64,000 nucleotides of DNA from Misgurnus anguillicaudatus (GCF_027580225.2 NC_073361.2:30615001-30679000), one strand, 5' to 3'; positions 34,947 to 47,339 are shown, counted from the stretch's first letter. The notes: generated by a model from the letters alone, not told the origin. Program-made: numbers and translations.

Positions 34947-35035
34947 AAAGCTCACTTGGTAGAGCATTGCAATAGCAATCGAAAGGTCACGATTTGATCC
35001 CCAGGAAAGACATGTGCTGATAAAAAAGCCATAAG
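34947..35035 (+). mobile_element. tRNA-derived SINE head fragment
   Basis: AGCTCACTTGGTAGAGCATTG resembles a tRNA A box region and GGTCACGATTTGATCC a B box, followed by CCCAGGAAAG and a short A-rich tail. This arrangement matches cyprinid tRNA-derived SINEs. The body is truncated. Confidence 0.7.
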
Positions 35036-35070
35036 GATAGTGAGACAGGTATGATTTTTGCTTTTTATAA

Positions 35071-36493
35071 TTTATTTTTCTCCACACATCCATACAAACT
35101 CTACAATGTTAACAGAATATTTCTTCATCCAGTTTTTCTTCTTTTTAAAACTCTAAAACATCTTATATACATCCATATCCACATAAAACACACATACATA
35201 TATAAGTTTTACATACAGCAGTCACATTGGTTTTTAAAGACGTTTCGACATTAACACACACAGGCAGCATAAAATATGGCGGCTTTGCATTACTGTTCGC
35301 TCACGTTTGGTTTCTTTTTTGTTCATTCGTTTAGTGCACAAACATCGTTGACGATGATGGACTGGTTTTAAAAAAGTACAAAATAAAGACGATGAAGTGG
35401 ATGAACAGAAAAATGAGATGAAAGTCAATGTGTGTGAAATTCAGCAGCAAAGTCACTATAAGATCACAACATGAGCGTCTATGTAAGAGAATCTGGTTAT
35501 ATACCATCTGGCAGTTTAGCTTTAAAGTTAAATTATCTTTATAGATTGTTTCGTAAATACATATATTCAACTACATATAAAGTCCAGCCATGAGGATACC
35601 CTGTTAATGTGACAGTTAATGTGCTTGATGTTTCACGGACAGCGTGTCAATGCCACGTTGCCAAAATGAAACCATCAAACGCATGTAGTGCTCCGATTTG
35701 CCTCCTCCACCATGAATTATTCAAGTAAATGTATGATGATTTTAGACCAGAACAACCATAAATGTAAATGCATAACTGATGGAGAGTAAAGGTGATGTTG
35801 GAGGTAATCTGCACCTGCTATCTGTAACCATGAAATGATTTATATGCTATGACTATTTGTTCTCTTTTTGTTATATTTCTCATATGTTAGCATATAAACC
35901 ATCCAATATTATAGAAATATATATTTCTCACTATATATATAGATCTATATATATATAGAAATCTCTTCCTGTGCTATGCTACATAAAATCAAATCCATTT
36001 TGGTTCTCAGTGCTTGCAGCGTTCATATCTCGCCACGGTCCTCTTCTTCATATCAGTGCAAATTTTAAAAAATAAATGAGAATTTAAAAATATATACTCT
36101 CAATATAAAGTATTGTTGACAAATCAAAATGTTTTTCGTTGCCGTTAAATACTGCAAAGACACTTGCGCTACATGCACTGCGTACAGCTTATTGAAAACC
36201 TCAACCCGCAGGCGAAGTTTGACTGTGTCCAGCGTCGACTTATTCGATATTCAGTGATATATTTTCATACCACAAAGTGTCCAAAGAAAAACGTCCTGAG
36301 TTTAAAAGCGGGTCTTGATAACCCTACAGTCCGAAGCACTTCTCCCCTCCAGTGTTTTTTCCTCCAATTAACCCTTAACATCTGTCTTTCGTTCCACAAA
36401 CCTCAGGAGAATGGTGCTTCTCACACAGCCACAATTTCACGGCTGAATCTTCTGTGAGTCAACTTTCATCCAAACATGTTCACGGTACTTCAA
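35071..36493 (-). other. metrn: metrn 3' UTR (inferred)
   Basis: Downstream of the metrn stop on the - strand the sequence is unique and free of the window's MITEs. TTTATT at 35071-35076 (AATAAA on the - strand) is a candidate poly(A) signal, which would give a 3' UTR of about 1.4 kb. At 35932-35955 is an AT palindrome centred on AGATCT. Transcript data would be needed to fix the end. Confidence 0.4.
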
Positions 36494-39400
36494 TCAGTCA
36501 TTAACCAGAGTACAGGGAATCATTAAGGATTGTTTGGCCTGTTCGTATGCCTTCAGAAAGTCTTTATAACGTGGGGCGCAGCCAAGCCACGCCTCCCCAA
36601 AGTGCACACGGCCGGTAAACAAGAAGCTGCCGGGTCCGGGCCGAACGCCGCACTGAAGCGCCGTCCGAATCTCTCCAGACCGTGTCAGACGCCCCGATTC
36701 GGGGAACAATGCAAACTTCTGTCTGTAGACACGAGTAGCGCTAACTTTGATCACCGCCGCCTTCAGATTCAAGTCTGTCTCTACAGACCGGATGTTTCCA
36801 CGAACCACTAAAAAAACACAAGCCAGAAATGTTAGAAAGATGATATTTGTGCAGAAGATGACAAACCTATAGATATCATTACTTATATATAAACATTAAA
36901 GGTGCAGTGTGTAATTTTCAGAAGGATCTCTTGACAGAAATGCAAAATAATATACAAAACTATATTATAAGGAATGTATAAAGACCTTTTATAATGAACC
37001 GCTATGTTTTTATTACCTTAGAATGAGACGTTTTTATCTACATACACAGAGGGTCCCCTTACATGGAAGACGCCATTTTGTTCCGCCATGTTTCTACAGA
37101 AGCTCTTAAAGGTGCAGTGTGTAATTTTTAGAAGGATCTCTTGACAGAAATGCAAAATAATATACAAAACTATATTATCAGTGGTGTATAAAGACCTTTC
37201 ATAATGAACCGTTATTATGTGTTTATTACCTTAGAATGAGACGTTTTTATCTACATATATGGAGGGTCCCCTAACATGGAAGTCGCCATTTTGTGCCGCC
37301 ATGTTTCTATAGAAAACCTTAATGGACAAACTTTTTAAGTTGTCTCCAATGACATGTTTGTCTGGTGGTGGCTACCATAGCCTCTCTATGTGACAAAAAA
37401 ACAAGGGGTAAGCAGTGGACTGAGCCATTGGTTGCAATTCACCAGCACCTCACCACTAGATGCCGCTAAAATTTACACACTGCACCTTTAACGGACAAAC
37501 TTTTTTTTACTAATTACATGTTTTTCCAGTGGGGGCTACCGTAGCTTCTCTATGCGTTTCAAAACGAGTGGTGAGCAGTGGACTGAGCCGTTGGTTGCAA
37601 TTTGCAACCTCACCACTGGATGCCGCTAAAATGTACACATTGCACCTTTAATCTTTAGTTCTTTAACTGAGCTTGTTATTGTTCATAAGGTCTGGTGAGG
37701 ATTGCTCAGTTGTTGTGGTTGTTATTATCTAAATAAGTTAGCTGTTGTTAAGCAAATTTATCCTATGCACTTTATCTAAAGTAACCCAGTCTTAGGTACC
37801 GTAATTGTATTGTATTCTTACTTTCACCCCATACGCGAGTTTGAATCTGTGACATTTGCAAATGTGTGAACTTTAAAAGCCATGGGGCCATGCATTTAAG
37901 CACCGATTGCTTCAGGATAACTGCACCGTGTATATAAATGTGTTTTGTCCTGATTTGGCTAGGTAAAGAAATAAAACACAACATTTAAGCACTCACCAAA
38001 GTCACTGGTGCAGACGGCCATTAAAATCTCTGTGTTGTTGCACGGCCTGCAAACTCCTAAAGAAGAAGAACAAGAAAGAGAGAAGGTTAGAAGAGAAACA
38101 TGAGACGCAGATTTAATGTGCAGCTGTTACTTTATAGCTTTGTAACCCCAGCGCGGTCGTAAATGAGCTCCTGTTAGGCGTGACCTATCTCACCTGATCA
38201 AAGCCAACGACAGAGGTGTGTATCCTCTCATTTCAACACCTAACACTTCCCTCTCAACCATGTGTGTGAATGCCAGCTATGGTGGTGCTTTGGTAAAGTA
38301 ACAATATCAAATAGTAATACCATGGTATGCTACTCAGACACAAACTCACCACCTTGACTCATAAGTTTCCACTTATTAATAATCGAACGTGTAGTTTAAA
38401 AAGTGCAACAGGTGTCTGCGTGGGTGCGCGTGAGAGAGAAAGTTGTCGGCCCTTTAAAACTTTGAAACGTCTTTTTCCCTTGTCCGCTCTGCTCCCAAAA
38501 CTCCGAACAAAAGATCCACTTTTTAAGTTGTGCAGTTCCCCCCCAACCCCCCCGTAACCACGGCGACTGAGCTCTCATGCAGTTCACTGAAATGGCCCTC
38601 TATAGAGACGGATCCCCCCCCATACTAAGCTTTTGTCTGTCTCTCCTTCCTCCCCCTCGTTTTTCCTCTCTTCAAATCCAAACACTCCCACCCCCCGTTT
38701 CTCACCGCTGGCTGGAAGTCGCTGTCCGGCAGAGATGACCCAGAAACTTTACATGTAAAGAATTTACTTTACAGGCCGAATGTAAAGTTTTGTAGCTTGT
38801 TACATGTTGCAAAACTTTGCTATGATTTCGCTTTTCTATATAACAGATGACGTCATGCAGAGTCTCACCAAAGTTTGAATAAAGTTTTTGTCTGTCTGAA
38901 AGCATCTGATGGTTTCAGACTTTTAAATCTATTGAAAGTTCACTAGTCAATCAAAATTAAATTCACATTTTTATTTAAATTAAACTTAATCTTTACTCTT
39001 GGAGTTTCATAGTTTTTAAAACTTTATTATGCTATTATTATGCTTTATCAACATTGCACATCCCATTGGTCACTATAAAATATTTCTGGGCATCACCCAT
39101 GTTACTCTCGACCATTAGTTAGAAAATTCTGCATCATTGCATTGAGATTCAATCAAATGCATTCATTCATTTAAAAGATGCACAAATCACAGCTGGTTTT
39201 TGCTTGCAGAATCCTCACCTTCGCTGCTGATTGGATCCGTGTTGACTGACAGCTGCGCTGTCCAATCCCCTCTCAGCTCGTAGCGAAACGCTGCTATGCG
39301 TCTGCTTATGTCTTGGTGAGGTGTCGCCTGTAGGAAGAGGGCCGGTCGCTCTCCAGGAATGGCACTGAAGCAGCGCACTTGTGGATTGGTTTTCTCATCC

Positions 39401-40369
39401 CCATCTCCCACCAGAAGCTCCAGGACACCACCTCGCTCCAGGTAGAGTTGAGCCCCACGCCAGTGCTGATCCGGCTTGACACAGACTGAAACCGGACGGC
39501 TGCTGGACTCGCCAGGACCCATGGCACTCCAAGGCAGCCGGGGTGAAAGAGTGAGCCGTAAGGCTCCGGCAGGGTACAGCCACTCAACGGAGCCCTCTGC
39601 ACACCTCAACCAAACCTGCTCCACATTTTTGACTGCTTGAGAGAGACCACTGCAGAGAGATGGAGAAGATGTGAGTGTATAGGCATATTACAGAATAGCT
39701 TTCATTTATTCTGGTGCAGAAGAATATTTAGATCCGAAAACACAGAGACTATGACAGTATGAGTCACTACAAACTCAAAAGCTTTCATTGATCATGCAAA
39801 CTGTCCTTAAAAACTTTTCTTGAGTAATTGGGCCAATGCGTAATGTTGAAGGAAAAGCAAACGCCATCTACTGGTTACTCTTAATGCCCATTCAACCATT
39901 TAAAGTCTCTGCAGTAACGGAAAACATACTCTAAGGCTTCAAGATTTTGACAAACTATGTACCTCGCTTAATTTTTTTGCGCTTTTGCATTTGCGCAAAC
40001 ATCTAACGAACTTTAAACGTGCAGCCAGCAGGCAAACTTGTCTATCTGGGTATTGCACTATTTTGACAGAATATTCATTGTGAGATGAGAACATATTGCA
40101 CTAATAAAAATGTATTTTGATCCTTTCCTTTTTACAAAATTTCCACGCTGTAAATTGCACAAAAGTTCTCCCATGTGGCAAAACTGCATTGCAAGACTGC
40201 ATCAGATCAAACGTAACGGAATGCATATAAAATCTTGAGACATATAACTATGCATGTTTGATATTTACCTTCCTCTCCAGCTGCACTGGTCTTCTGAGTA
40301 ACTGGCCATCGTAAAACCCGTCAGAAATGAAATCCAAACCGCGAAACTTCTCAAACCCGAAACCGCCAT
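36494..40369 (-). CDS. metrn: Meteorin, secreted neurotrophic/glial differentiation factor
   Basis: Four exons on the - strand join in frame: 40369-40269, 39649-39219, 38056-37997, 36807-36494. They encode 301 residues (human METRN has 293) with all GT-AG junctions. Residues 1 to about 22 form a hydrophobic signal peptide (FAVWISFLTGF). The mature protein opens YSEDQCSWRGSGLSQ, nearly the human YSE..CSWRGSGL. Other hallmarks are EWLYPAGALRL, LFLQATPHQDISRR, CTSDFVVRG, CGVRPGPGSFLFTG and HFGEAWLGCAPR. All ten cysteines of the family are present (exons contribute 1, 3, 3 and 3). Meteorin acts outside the cell on glia and axons. The start at 40369 is chosen because it begins the signal peptide; an upstream in-frame ATG (40465) would put a charged 32-residue stretch before it. 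I prefer metrn over the metrnl paralogues because of the ccdc78 neighbour. Intron 3 holds a self-nested TTAA element. Confidence 0.95.
36900..37647. mobile_element. Self-nested TTAA element in metrn intron 3
   Basis: The outer copy spans 36900-37105 plus 37492-37647 with TTAA at 36896-36899 and 37648-37651. A second copy of the same family, 37110-37487, sits inside it with TTAA at 37106-37109 and 37488-37491. Ends are AGGTGCAGTGTGTAATTTT and inverse forms ending TGCACCT. The intact relative at 63126-63501 reads straight through the insertion site as AGCCCTTAACGGACAAAC, confirming the target. Confidence 0.93.
38057..39218. other. metrn intron 2
   Basis: This intron is unusually free of MITEs for this window. 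It has C-rich tracts at 38535-38550, 38613-38622 and 38690-38698. No ORF or repeat boundary is supported. Confidence 0.5.
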
Positions 40370-40620
40370 CTCTGCGCGTAAAGTGATACTCCGGTTATCC
40401 AGATTAGAGCGCACGCACTTCAGGTCCTTCTGTCTCCTGCCTTCCAAACTCTGTTTTAAACACAATAAATATCTATCGATCCCATACTCTTCAAGTATCT
40501 TAAATACCGGCCTGTCTGCACTAAACTTTCCCTCTCTTTCCTCCGATCAGTCCGTAGCGTGTGACCAGTGCGCGTAATGGACACCGGGCGCGCAGCTGCA
40601 GACTGAAGTCTCGCCGCAGA
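40370..40620 (-). promoter_or_regulatory. metrn: metrn 5' UTR and probable promoter region
   Basis: Upstream of the metrn ATG the sequence becomes GC- and CpG-richer (GGGCGCGCAGCTGCAGAC near 40586), in contrast to AT-rich flanks. GCCAATGG at 40809-40816 is a possible CCAAT box further upstream. No TATA element is obvious. The extent is inferred. Confidence 0.35.
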
Positions 40621-40893
40621 CCAGCAAGAGTTTGAGGACTGGGCAAAACTTTAAACCACACCCACAGAGGCGTGGAGATCGAGACTAATGAATGGCATCT
40701 CTTCTATTCACACAACAGAAGAATATTTAATCAGTCTCCTCTGAGTTTATAGGAAAGATTTGAAAGATAACACAAGTTGGTAGTGACGTTAGGACGCGTT
40801 GTTTATTAGCCAATGGATTCTGTTTGTTTCAATAAAGTGGTTTAATTAAAAATAACCAAATGCATCCGTTTGTGCTGAAAAAAAAGAATTTAA

Positions 40894-41092
40894 AGAGGAC
40901 ATATCATGACAATCTGACTTCTCCATGTTTAAGTGCTATAATTGGGTACATTCTTGCTCACACCTACAAAGTGGCAATTTTAACATGCTATAATAAATGA
41001 TCTATATGGTATTTTGAGCTAAACTTCACATATGTACTCCAGGGACACCAAAGATTTATTTGACATCTTTAAAAAGTCGTGAAATGTCCACT
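40894..41092. mobile_element. TTAA-bounded AGGGGACAT-family element, short form
   Basis: TTAA at 40890-40893 and 41093-41096 flanks an element with AGAGGACATATCATGAC and GAAATGTCCACT ends. The interior (TGCTATAATTGGGTACA, ATGGTATTTTGAGCTAAA) matches the copies at 382-813 and 62364-62790. Confidence 0.85.
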
Positions 41093-41096
41093 TTAA

Positions 41097-42419
41097 TGGT
41101 TATAATGTGAGTTGCATTGGCTTTAATGGAAACTATAATGGTCTTCTTCTCTGTACTGGTAATGTGTTACCAATAGGATACAATTAAATAACAATGTAAT
41201 AAGTTTATCAAGAAATTATGTAATGGTAAACAGCTAATGCTTTCATAATGGGAACCATTGCAATTTCTTTTGATTTATTTGCAAGGTTTGTCCCCAGTGT
41301 TAAAAAAACATTGAACACTTAGTTTTACATATTTGCAAGGTCTGTTTGACAAGATTCATTCAGTTTTATTATTGTTAGGCTTCACATGCAAATGTTAATC
41401 ATTTTATAAAGTCTTTATATCAGTTAAAGCATATACATGCACATGCATCCTTGAGTAAAGTATCATTATAGTATAAATGCTTAAGAATTAAACTTTTAAT
41501 ATATGCATATGTCACACTGCACAAAGTAAATAACATTCTGTAAAAGTATAATCACGATATCTTTAATATTAACTGATGCATACAAATATCATTATTAGAT
41601 TATGAGACTTTAACCTGAATTTTACAGACAGGCTCACATATTTTTGGACATTATAATAGTAAACTAAAAAACTATGAAATGACATGTTCTAACAAAAAAA
41701 TAAAAAAGTTAACTTAACATGGTTCGGCTTGAACTTGCTTGTCTTCATTTTTTCATTTAGCTTCTTAATCTCTCTCCGTGAGATGTTTACAAACAATATT
41801 GAAGGAGTTATATTTTTTCTACAAAACTATATAAAATATTTTAGCATACACATTCAGATAAGATAAGATCATGAGAAACATTTCAGTAAAGTGACCTTTC
41901 AAAGCCATAATTGTAATCTAATCAATCCTAATAGTACCAACATTGTAACATTTACATTTTAATTGCAATACTTGTCTTGATCTGAATGGCAGACTATGCA
42001 CTAAATGTAAAGTAAAGTCTGTAAGATCTAGTCAAGGTTAAAGTAATACATTGTAGTGATGTACAAAACTAATTTATCTGAAGATCTGATAAATCCACTG
42101 CAGTTATGTGAGGGGGATGGATGGGGTGGTTGGGGGTAAATGGAGCTCTCTGCATGTTGCCCTGCCCTCGTTGTGGCCCCGCTGTGGCTCTCTTTCATCT
42201 TACTGCATTATAAGCAAATCAAATATTCTTTTGTATGGTCAATGCAATTTATCTTTATGTATAGTGTGTGTTTGTGTGTACACATATGAGTGTGTATGTG
42301 AGTGTGTCTTTCATGTGGTTATGACAGGACCTTTGACTTATTAAACGTCTCATGTCCAGTAGTCCTGCTGAGGTGTGTTTGTGTGCGTGCGTGCGTGTGT
42401 TGGTGTGCGTGCGTGCGTG

Positions 42420-42459
<40 letters not shown>

Positions 42460-43300
42460 CGTGTGTTCCCTGCTGATCTGCTGTGTGTAAAGTGAGGCTT
42501 TTGTTCTCCGCTGGCCACTTCAAAGGACAGAGCCATGCCATGAAAGCAAAAGTGAATGTGCGTGTTTGTGTGCGTGTGCATGCAATTGTGCATGTTTTTA
42601 TGTGTGCATCTTGATTCTTAGTGTTTACTGCATTAGTGTTTTGATGAATAGTGTCTAATTTCTGCAATACCTGTTACAGTTTTGCAAATGCGGTGGATAA
42701 ATCTGATAATAAAATATCAATATGTTCTTTATCTAAACTGAAATAAATACTGAAATCAAGTTTGAAGAACTTACAATTTTATTTAATTCCTGCCTGAATG
42801 TTTGCAGTGGTCGTGTAGTGATCCATGAAACTGATTGGTCAGCGATTCTCCGGTCTGGTTATTGCTTTCTGTTATATATGTTTGGGGGATGAACAGTCTT
42901 AGTTCTTAAGATCTTTATCCAGCTGTGTTTGCAGTCTTTCTTCTTGACACACACACACACACATGAGAAAGAGCGTTGAGAAGAACAGTGTCATTTTCAC
43001 AGCTCTCTGGTAGGGGTTTGTCCCCAAATATAGCATTGTGTGTATTTCCTCAATGAGCCACTTCTTACATTATTACCATGGTAAGATGAAAGAACATTGA
43101 GACAGTGAGATTGTGAGAAAGGCAGACATACTCAAGTTGAAAGAGCTGAAAGTTATGGCTTCCAATATTTGAAAGATCTTGCCAAACGCTTTAGCTCGAG
43201 TACATTCAGTCTATTTTTTTTGTCTATGTGTAAGTACTGATTTGTGCATTTTAGTCCCTATTTACAATTTATTTTAGTAATGTTCGCCCATGCAAAGTTT
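41097..43300. other. Intergenic; GT/CA microsatellites
   Basis: AT-rich sequence to about 42240. Then 42260-42600 is GT-rich with TGCG interruptions; its pure core is (GT)n at 42421-42455. A short (CA)n is at 42949-42963. ORFs across the microsatellite are low-complexity artefacts. Confidence 0.6.
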
Positions 43301-43314
43301 GGTGACAGGATGTT

Positions 43315-45190
43315 AGGCTATTGTGGGTTGTTTTGAGGGTGTTGTGGGGACTTTTGTGGTGCTTTTGGGGTGTTGTGGGTAGTTTTTAGGGTGCTGTATG
43401 TAGTTTTTAGAAACTGTGGTTAATTTTAGGGTGTTGTGGGTAGTTTTTAGGGTGTTTTTGGTAGTTTGTAGGCTAGGGGGTTGTGGTTTGTTATTAGGGT
43501 GTTGTTGTTTGGGGGAATTGTGGGTAGTTTTTAGGGTGTTCTGGGCTGTTTTTCGGGTGCTTTGGGTAGTTGGTGGGTAATTAATAGGGTTGTTGTTGAT
43601 AGTTTTTTGGGTGTTGTTTTTAGTTGTTGGGGGGGTTGTGGATTCATATATACAGTAGGGTGTTTTGGGTAGTTTTATGGTGCTGTGGGTAGTTTATATG
43701 GTTGTTGTTGGTTGTTTTAGGGTGTTGTGGGTAGTTTATGTTTTTAGGGTGTTTTTGTGGTAGTTTTTATGTTGTTGTGGTTAAGTTTTAGGGTGCTGTG
43801 TGTCGTTTTAGGGTGTTGTGGGTTGATTGTAGAATGTTGTAGGTAGTTTATAGGCTGTTGTGGTTAGTTTTTTGGGTGTTGTAATTAGGGTGTTGTGGGT
43901 TGATGTTAGGGTGCTTTGGGTAGTTTTGTTGGGCTGTGGGTAGTTTATAGGGTTTTTGTTGGTTGTTTTAGGGTGTTGTGGGTAGTTCATAGGGTGTTGT
44001 AGGTAGTTTATAGGGTGTTGTTTGTAGTTGTTGGGGGTTGTGGGTCATTTTGAGGGTTTTGTGGGTTCATATTATAGGGTACTTTGGGTAGTTTTGTGGT
44101 GCTGTGGCTAGGGTTGTTGGTTGTTTTAGGGTGTTATGGGTAATTCATAGGATGTTGTGGGTAGTTTATGTTTTTAGTGTGTTTTGTGGTAGTTTTTAGG
44201 CTGTTGTGGTTAGTTTTTGGGGGGTTGTGGGTCGTTATTAGGGTGCTATGGGTTGATTTTAGGGTACTTTGGGTAGTTTTGTAGTACTGTGGGTAGTTTA
44301 TAGGATTTAGGCTAGTGTGGTTAGTTTTTGGGGTGTTGTGGGTTGTTATTAGGGTGCTATGGGTTGATGTTAGAGTGTTTTGGGTAGTTTTGTGGTGCTG
44401 TGGGTAGTTTTTAGTGTGATGTAGGTCATTTTTAGGCTGTTGTTTTTAGTTGTTGGGGGGTTGTGGGTCATTTTGAGGGTGTTGTGGGTTCATATTGTAT
44501 TTGGGTATTTTTGTGATGCTGTGGCTAGCTTATAGGGTTGTTGGTTGTTTTAGGGTGTTGTGGGTAGTTCATAGGATTTTGTGGGTAGTTTATGTTTTTA
44601 GTGTGTTTTCTGGTAGTTTTTAGGCTGTTGTGGTTAGTTTTTGGGGTGTTGTGGGTTGTTATTAGGGTGCTATGGGTTGATTTTAGGGTACTTTGGGTAG
44701 CTTTGTGGTGCTGTGGGTAGTTTATAGGGTTTAGGCTAGTGTGGTTAGTTTTTGGGGTGTTGTGGGTCGCTATTAGGGTGCTATGGGGTTGATGTTAGAG
44801 TGTTTTGGGTAGTTTTGTGGTGCTGTGGGTAGTTTATAGGGTTTTTGTTGGTTGTTTTAGGGTGTTGTGGGTAGTTTATAGGGTGTTGTGAGTTGTTTTT
44901 TTGTTTGTTGTACAGGGATAGTTTTTAAGCTGGTGAGGTTAGTTTTTGGGGTGTTGTGGGTCGTTATTAGGGTGCTATGGGTTGATTTTAGGGTACTTTG
45001 GGTAGTTTTGTGGTGCTGTGGGTAGTTTATAGGGTTTTTGTTTGTTGTTTTAGGGTGTTGTGGGTAGTTTATAGGGTTTTGTGAGTTGTTTTTAGTTTGT
45101 TGTACAGGGGTAGTTTTTAAGCTGGTGTGGTTAGTTATTGGGGTGTTGTCGTTATTAGGATGTCGTGGGTAGTTTATGTTTTTAGAAATT
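43315..45190. repeat. 1.9 kb G/T-strand minisatellite with higher-order repeats
   Basis: Imperfect units of about 20 bases fill the region, typified by TAGGGTGTTGTGGGTAGTTT and TAGGGTGCTGTGGGTAGTTT. The + strand is almost devoid of C and poor in A. Longer blocks recur: the block starting GGGTGCTATGGGTTGA is at about 44241, 44665 and 44970 (offsets of about 424 and 305 bases). Frequent TTAGGG words look telomere-like, but the unit is not telomeric. A 60-base relic of the same unit is at 54052-54112. Confidence 0.9.
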
Positions 45191-45710
45191 TTTTGGTCGT
45201 TTTTATGGTGTTCTAGGTGATGTGAGTATGGCGATTACTGGCCCAGGTCAAAGAGTCAAGTTAAAGTTGTAACATTTAGGTAATTGTGTTTGAGAACACA
45301 GTCCTGGTCCTGTGATGTTTCGGGAAAATGAGCGAGTGTGTCAACGAGAGCTCGGGAGAATTGGAAAGCGAATCTACCGTAAACACAAGCGACGCTGAAC
45401 ACACACTCATTCATACTAACACATATATCATAGTGTACTTTCACAGTTAAACTACACTGTGTAGTCATGTTTATTTATTGTTTTTCCTCTTAAATGTTGT
45501 AAGAATATTTGACTTGCCTTTAGCACAACACTGACAATCACAAAGAAACATTTTCACACGCCACTGCTGTACTTCTACTGATCACAGATCTGTTCACAGA
45601 TCAAATGACTGGGGTGTTAAAAACACTACAAATTGTTGCTAAGAAAGAATTTATAAAAAAATGTATATCTTTTTTATGAGTGTCTGTTGTTTAATAATGA
45701 ATTTGTTCCT

Positions 45711-46331
45711 GTAGCTCAACAGGCCAAAATGTCATGGGTTTGATCCCAGGAAACACACATACAGTATAAATGTAAATGATGTAAGGAATAATTGACGACG
45801 GGCCGTTGAATATAATGAAAATAATGAAAATAATGCACACCCTAAGTGGTAATTTTTCAACCCAGGGAGGCAGCCTTCATTGGCTTAACTTAGCTTCCTC
45901 TTCTATACGTTACATTAGTAATACGCTCGCTTATAATGTTGATTCATAGCCGCAACAAATTTAGCTGCTTATGCTATTGTGTATTATGTTGTGCTATCTG
46001 TCGATTTTCTGTGCTTTTCACTGCTTCTATTAATGTAAAGCTGCTTTGAAACAATTACCATTTGTGAAAAGCGCTATATAAATAAAATTGAATTGAATTG
46101 AATTAATGTGGCACGAGGCGAAGCGGATTGCTGTTACAGCACGGGTAGCTTATTTTCGAATAATTCAATGGCCCGTCGTCAATTATTCCGCTTATACCAC
46201 GGTTACCAAAAATATTGGCTGGTGCTTATTTTAAAGACATTTGACAAGTTAGGTGTGCGGTTATTGAAAAATAATCAACACCCATGGAACATTTCTTAGC
46301 CAATCAGAATAAAGCATTCAACGTGGTATAA
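45711..46331. mobile_element. SINE fragment plus GACGGGCC element interrupted by a (TTGAA)n-tailed retroelement
   Basis: Positions 45711-45782 are a tRNA-derived SINE head (CCTGTAGCTCAACAGG, GGGTTTGATCCCAGGAAAC). An element starting near 45783 (AATTGACGACGGGCCGTTGA) resumes at about 46098 and ends near 46331. Between them, the segment ends GCGCTATATAAATAAAATTG with a TTGAA repeat (46080-46097), the tail style of teleost non-LTR elements or SINEs. The uninterrupted GACGGGCC relative is at 47377-47652. Confidence 0.65.
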
Positions 46332-47339
46332 TAAACATTAATGCACACACCACTGAGTTTCCTTGAATCTGAAAGCTGAATTGATGTAAGATTTTGAGAA
46401 AGTGAAACAACATTGTGCCGATGAAGTGTAAATGAGAAAAAAATTCAATTAAAGAAAGATCAAAGATAAATTAACAATTCAACTGATCTGAAAGCTTAAA
46501 TTCATGAATATAGTTTTGTGTATTGTACATATTGTTATGCATTTCGTAACAAAAAATATATTTTGTATTTTATGAAAAGTTAGAGCATCCAAAAGGTGGA
46601 AGATCTTGACCTTGTTGTCTTTCAGTGATGTTTAAAAAGTTACCCAGGATGCATCTCACAAGGTTTGTGCATTTAAAAAAACTCTTTAATTTTGTGTTTT
46701 TACCATCCCCCTGCATGTCTCTCTCTCTGTCTCTCTCTGCATTTCATCATTTTAAGTGTGTCCACCCATCCTCCATTCAACACCCCCACAACATTCTCTA
46801 CTTCATTGACGGATATCTCTGCTCTCTCTCTCTCAGTCTGGACTCTTCTCTCATTGTGTCTCCGTTCGCATTAAGCATAATTAGCTCAGACCCTCTCACA
46901 TACACGTTCACGCAGTTGCATTCATGGACAATGAAAGCATGCCGATGCAGTTTGACCTCTTAAGAGTCGCACCTCCCCCTGTCGTCACCACCGTCATCTG
47001 AAATATCTGCACTCCTTTCAGACCAAAGTCATGAGGATTCATTAAACAGGCTGCATTAGCAAGAAAGAGGATCATCACAAATCACAAGATCTCATTAATA
47101 TCTCTTCTGTTTCTCCAAGAAAGCAATGAGGTTAAATGGAGAATTTAATGATTCATCTCAACCGTGTCTCACAATGTGCTTAGATTGGCCAAGTCTGCGA
47201 AACTTCCGAAAGTTTGCGCTTTCTGAAACTTTGCGCTCTTGAAATGTCTAGATGAATGTTTTAAAGAAACTAGTTTGAATCCAAAACATCAGCAAGGCAT
47301 TGCATCCTTTAGGCTACTTATAATTGATGCATTTATTTA
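46332..47339. other. Intergenic with a candidate conserved block
   Basis: No gene is seen. Positions 46850-47180 are unique and non-palindromic. They carry homeodomain-type words (CATAATTAGCTCAG, CTCATTAATATCTC, GCATTAGCA). This is what a distal enhancer can look like; no conservation could be tested here. Confidence 0.35.

Noticed and set aside
36530..36811. 93-codon + strand ORF over metrn exon 4
   Set aside because: It is a shadow of the metrn terminal exon on the opposite strand.
39306..39602. 98-codon - strand ORF overlapping metrn exon 2
   Set aside because: It is an alternative frame of the metrn exon; the +1-shifted product matches nothing, while the chosen frame matches meteorin throughout.
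42255..42593. ORFs of 105-112 codons rich in His/Thr
   Set aside because: They are translations of the GT/CA microsatellite.
43315..45190. Interstitial telomere array
   Set aside because: TTAGGG words occur but are embedded in a longer 20-base unit rather than in tandem.
45711..45782. Functional tRNA gene
   Set aside because: Only A- and B-box-like segments are present with no cloverleaf stems; it is a SINE head, as at 34947-35035.
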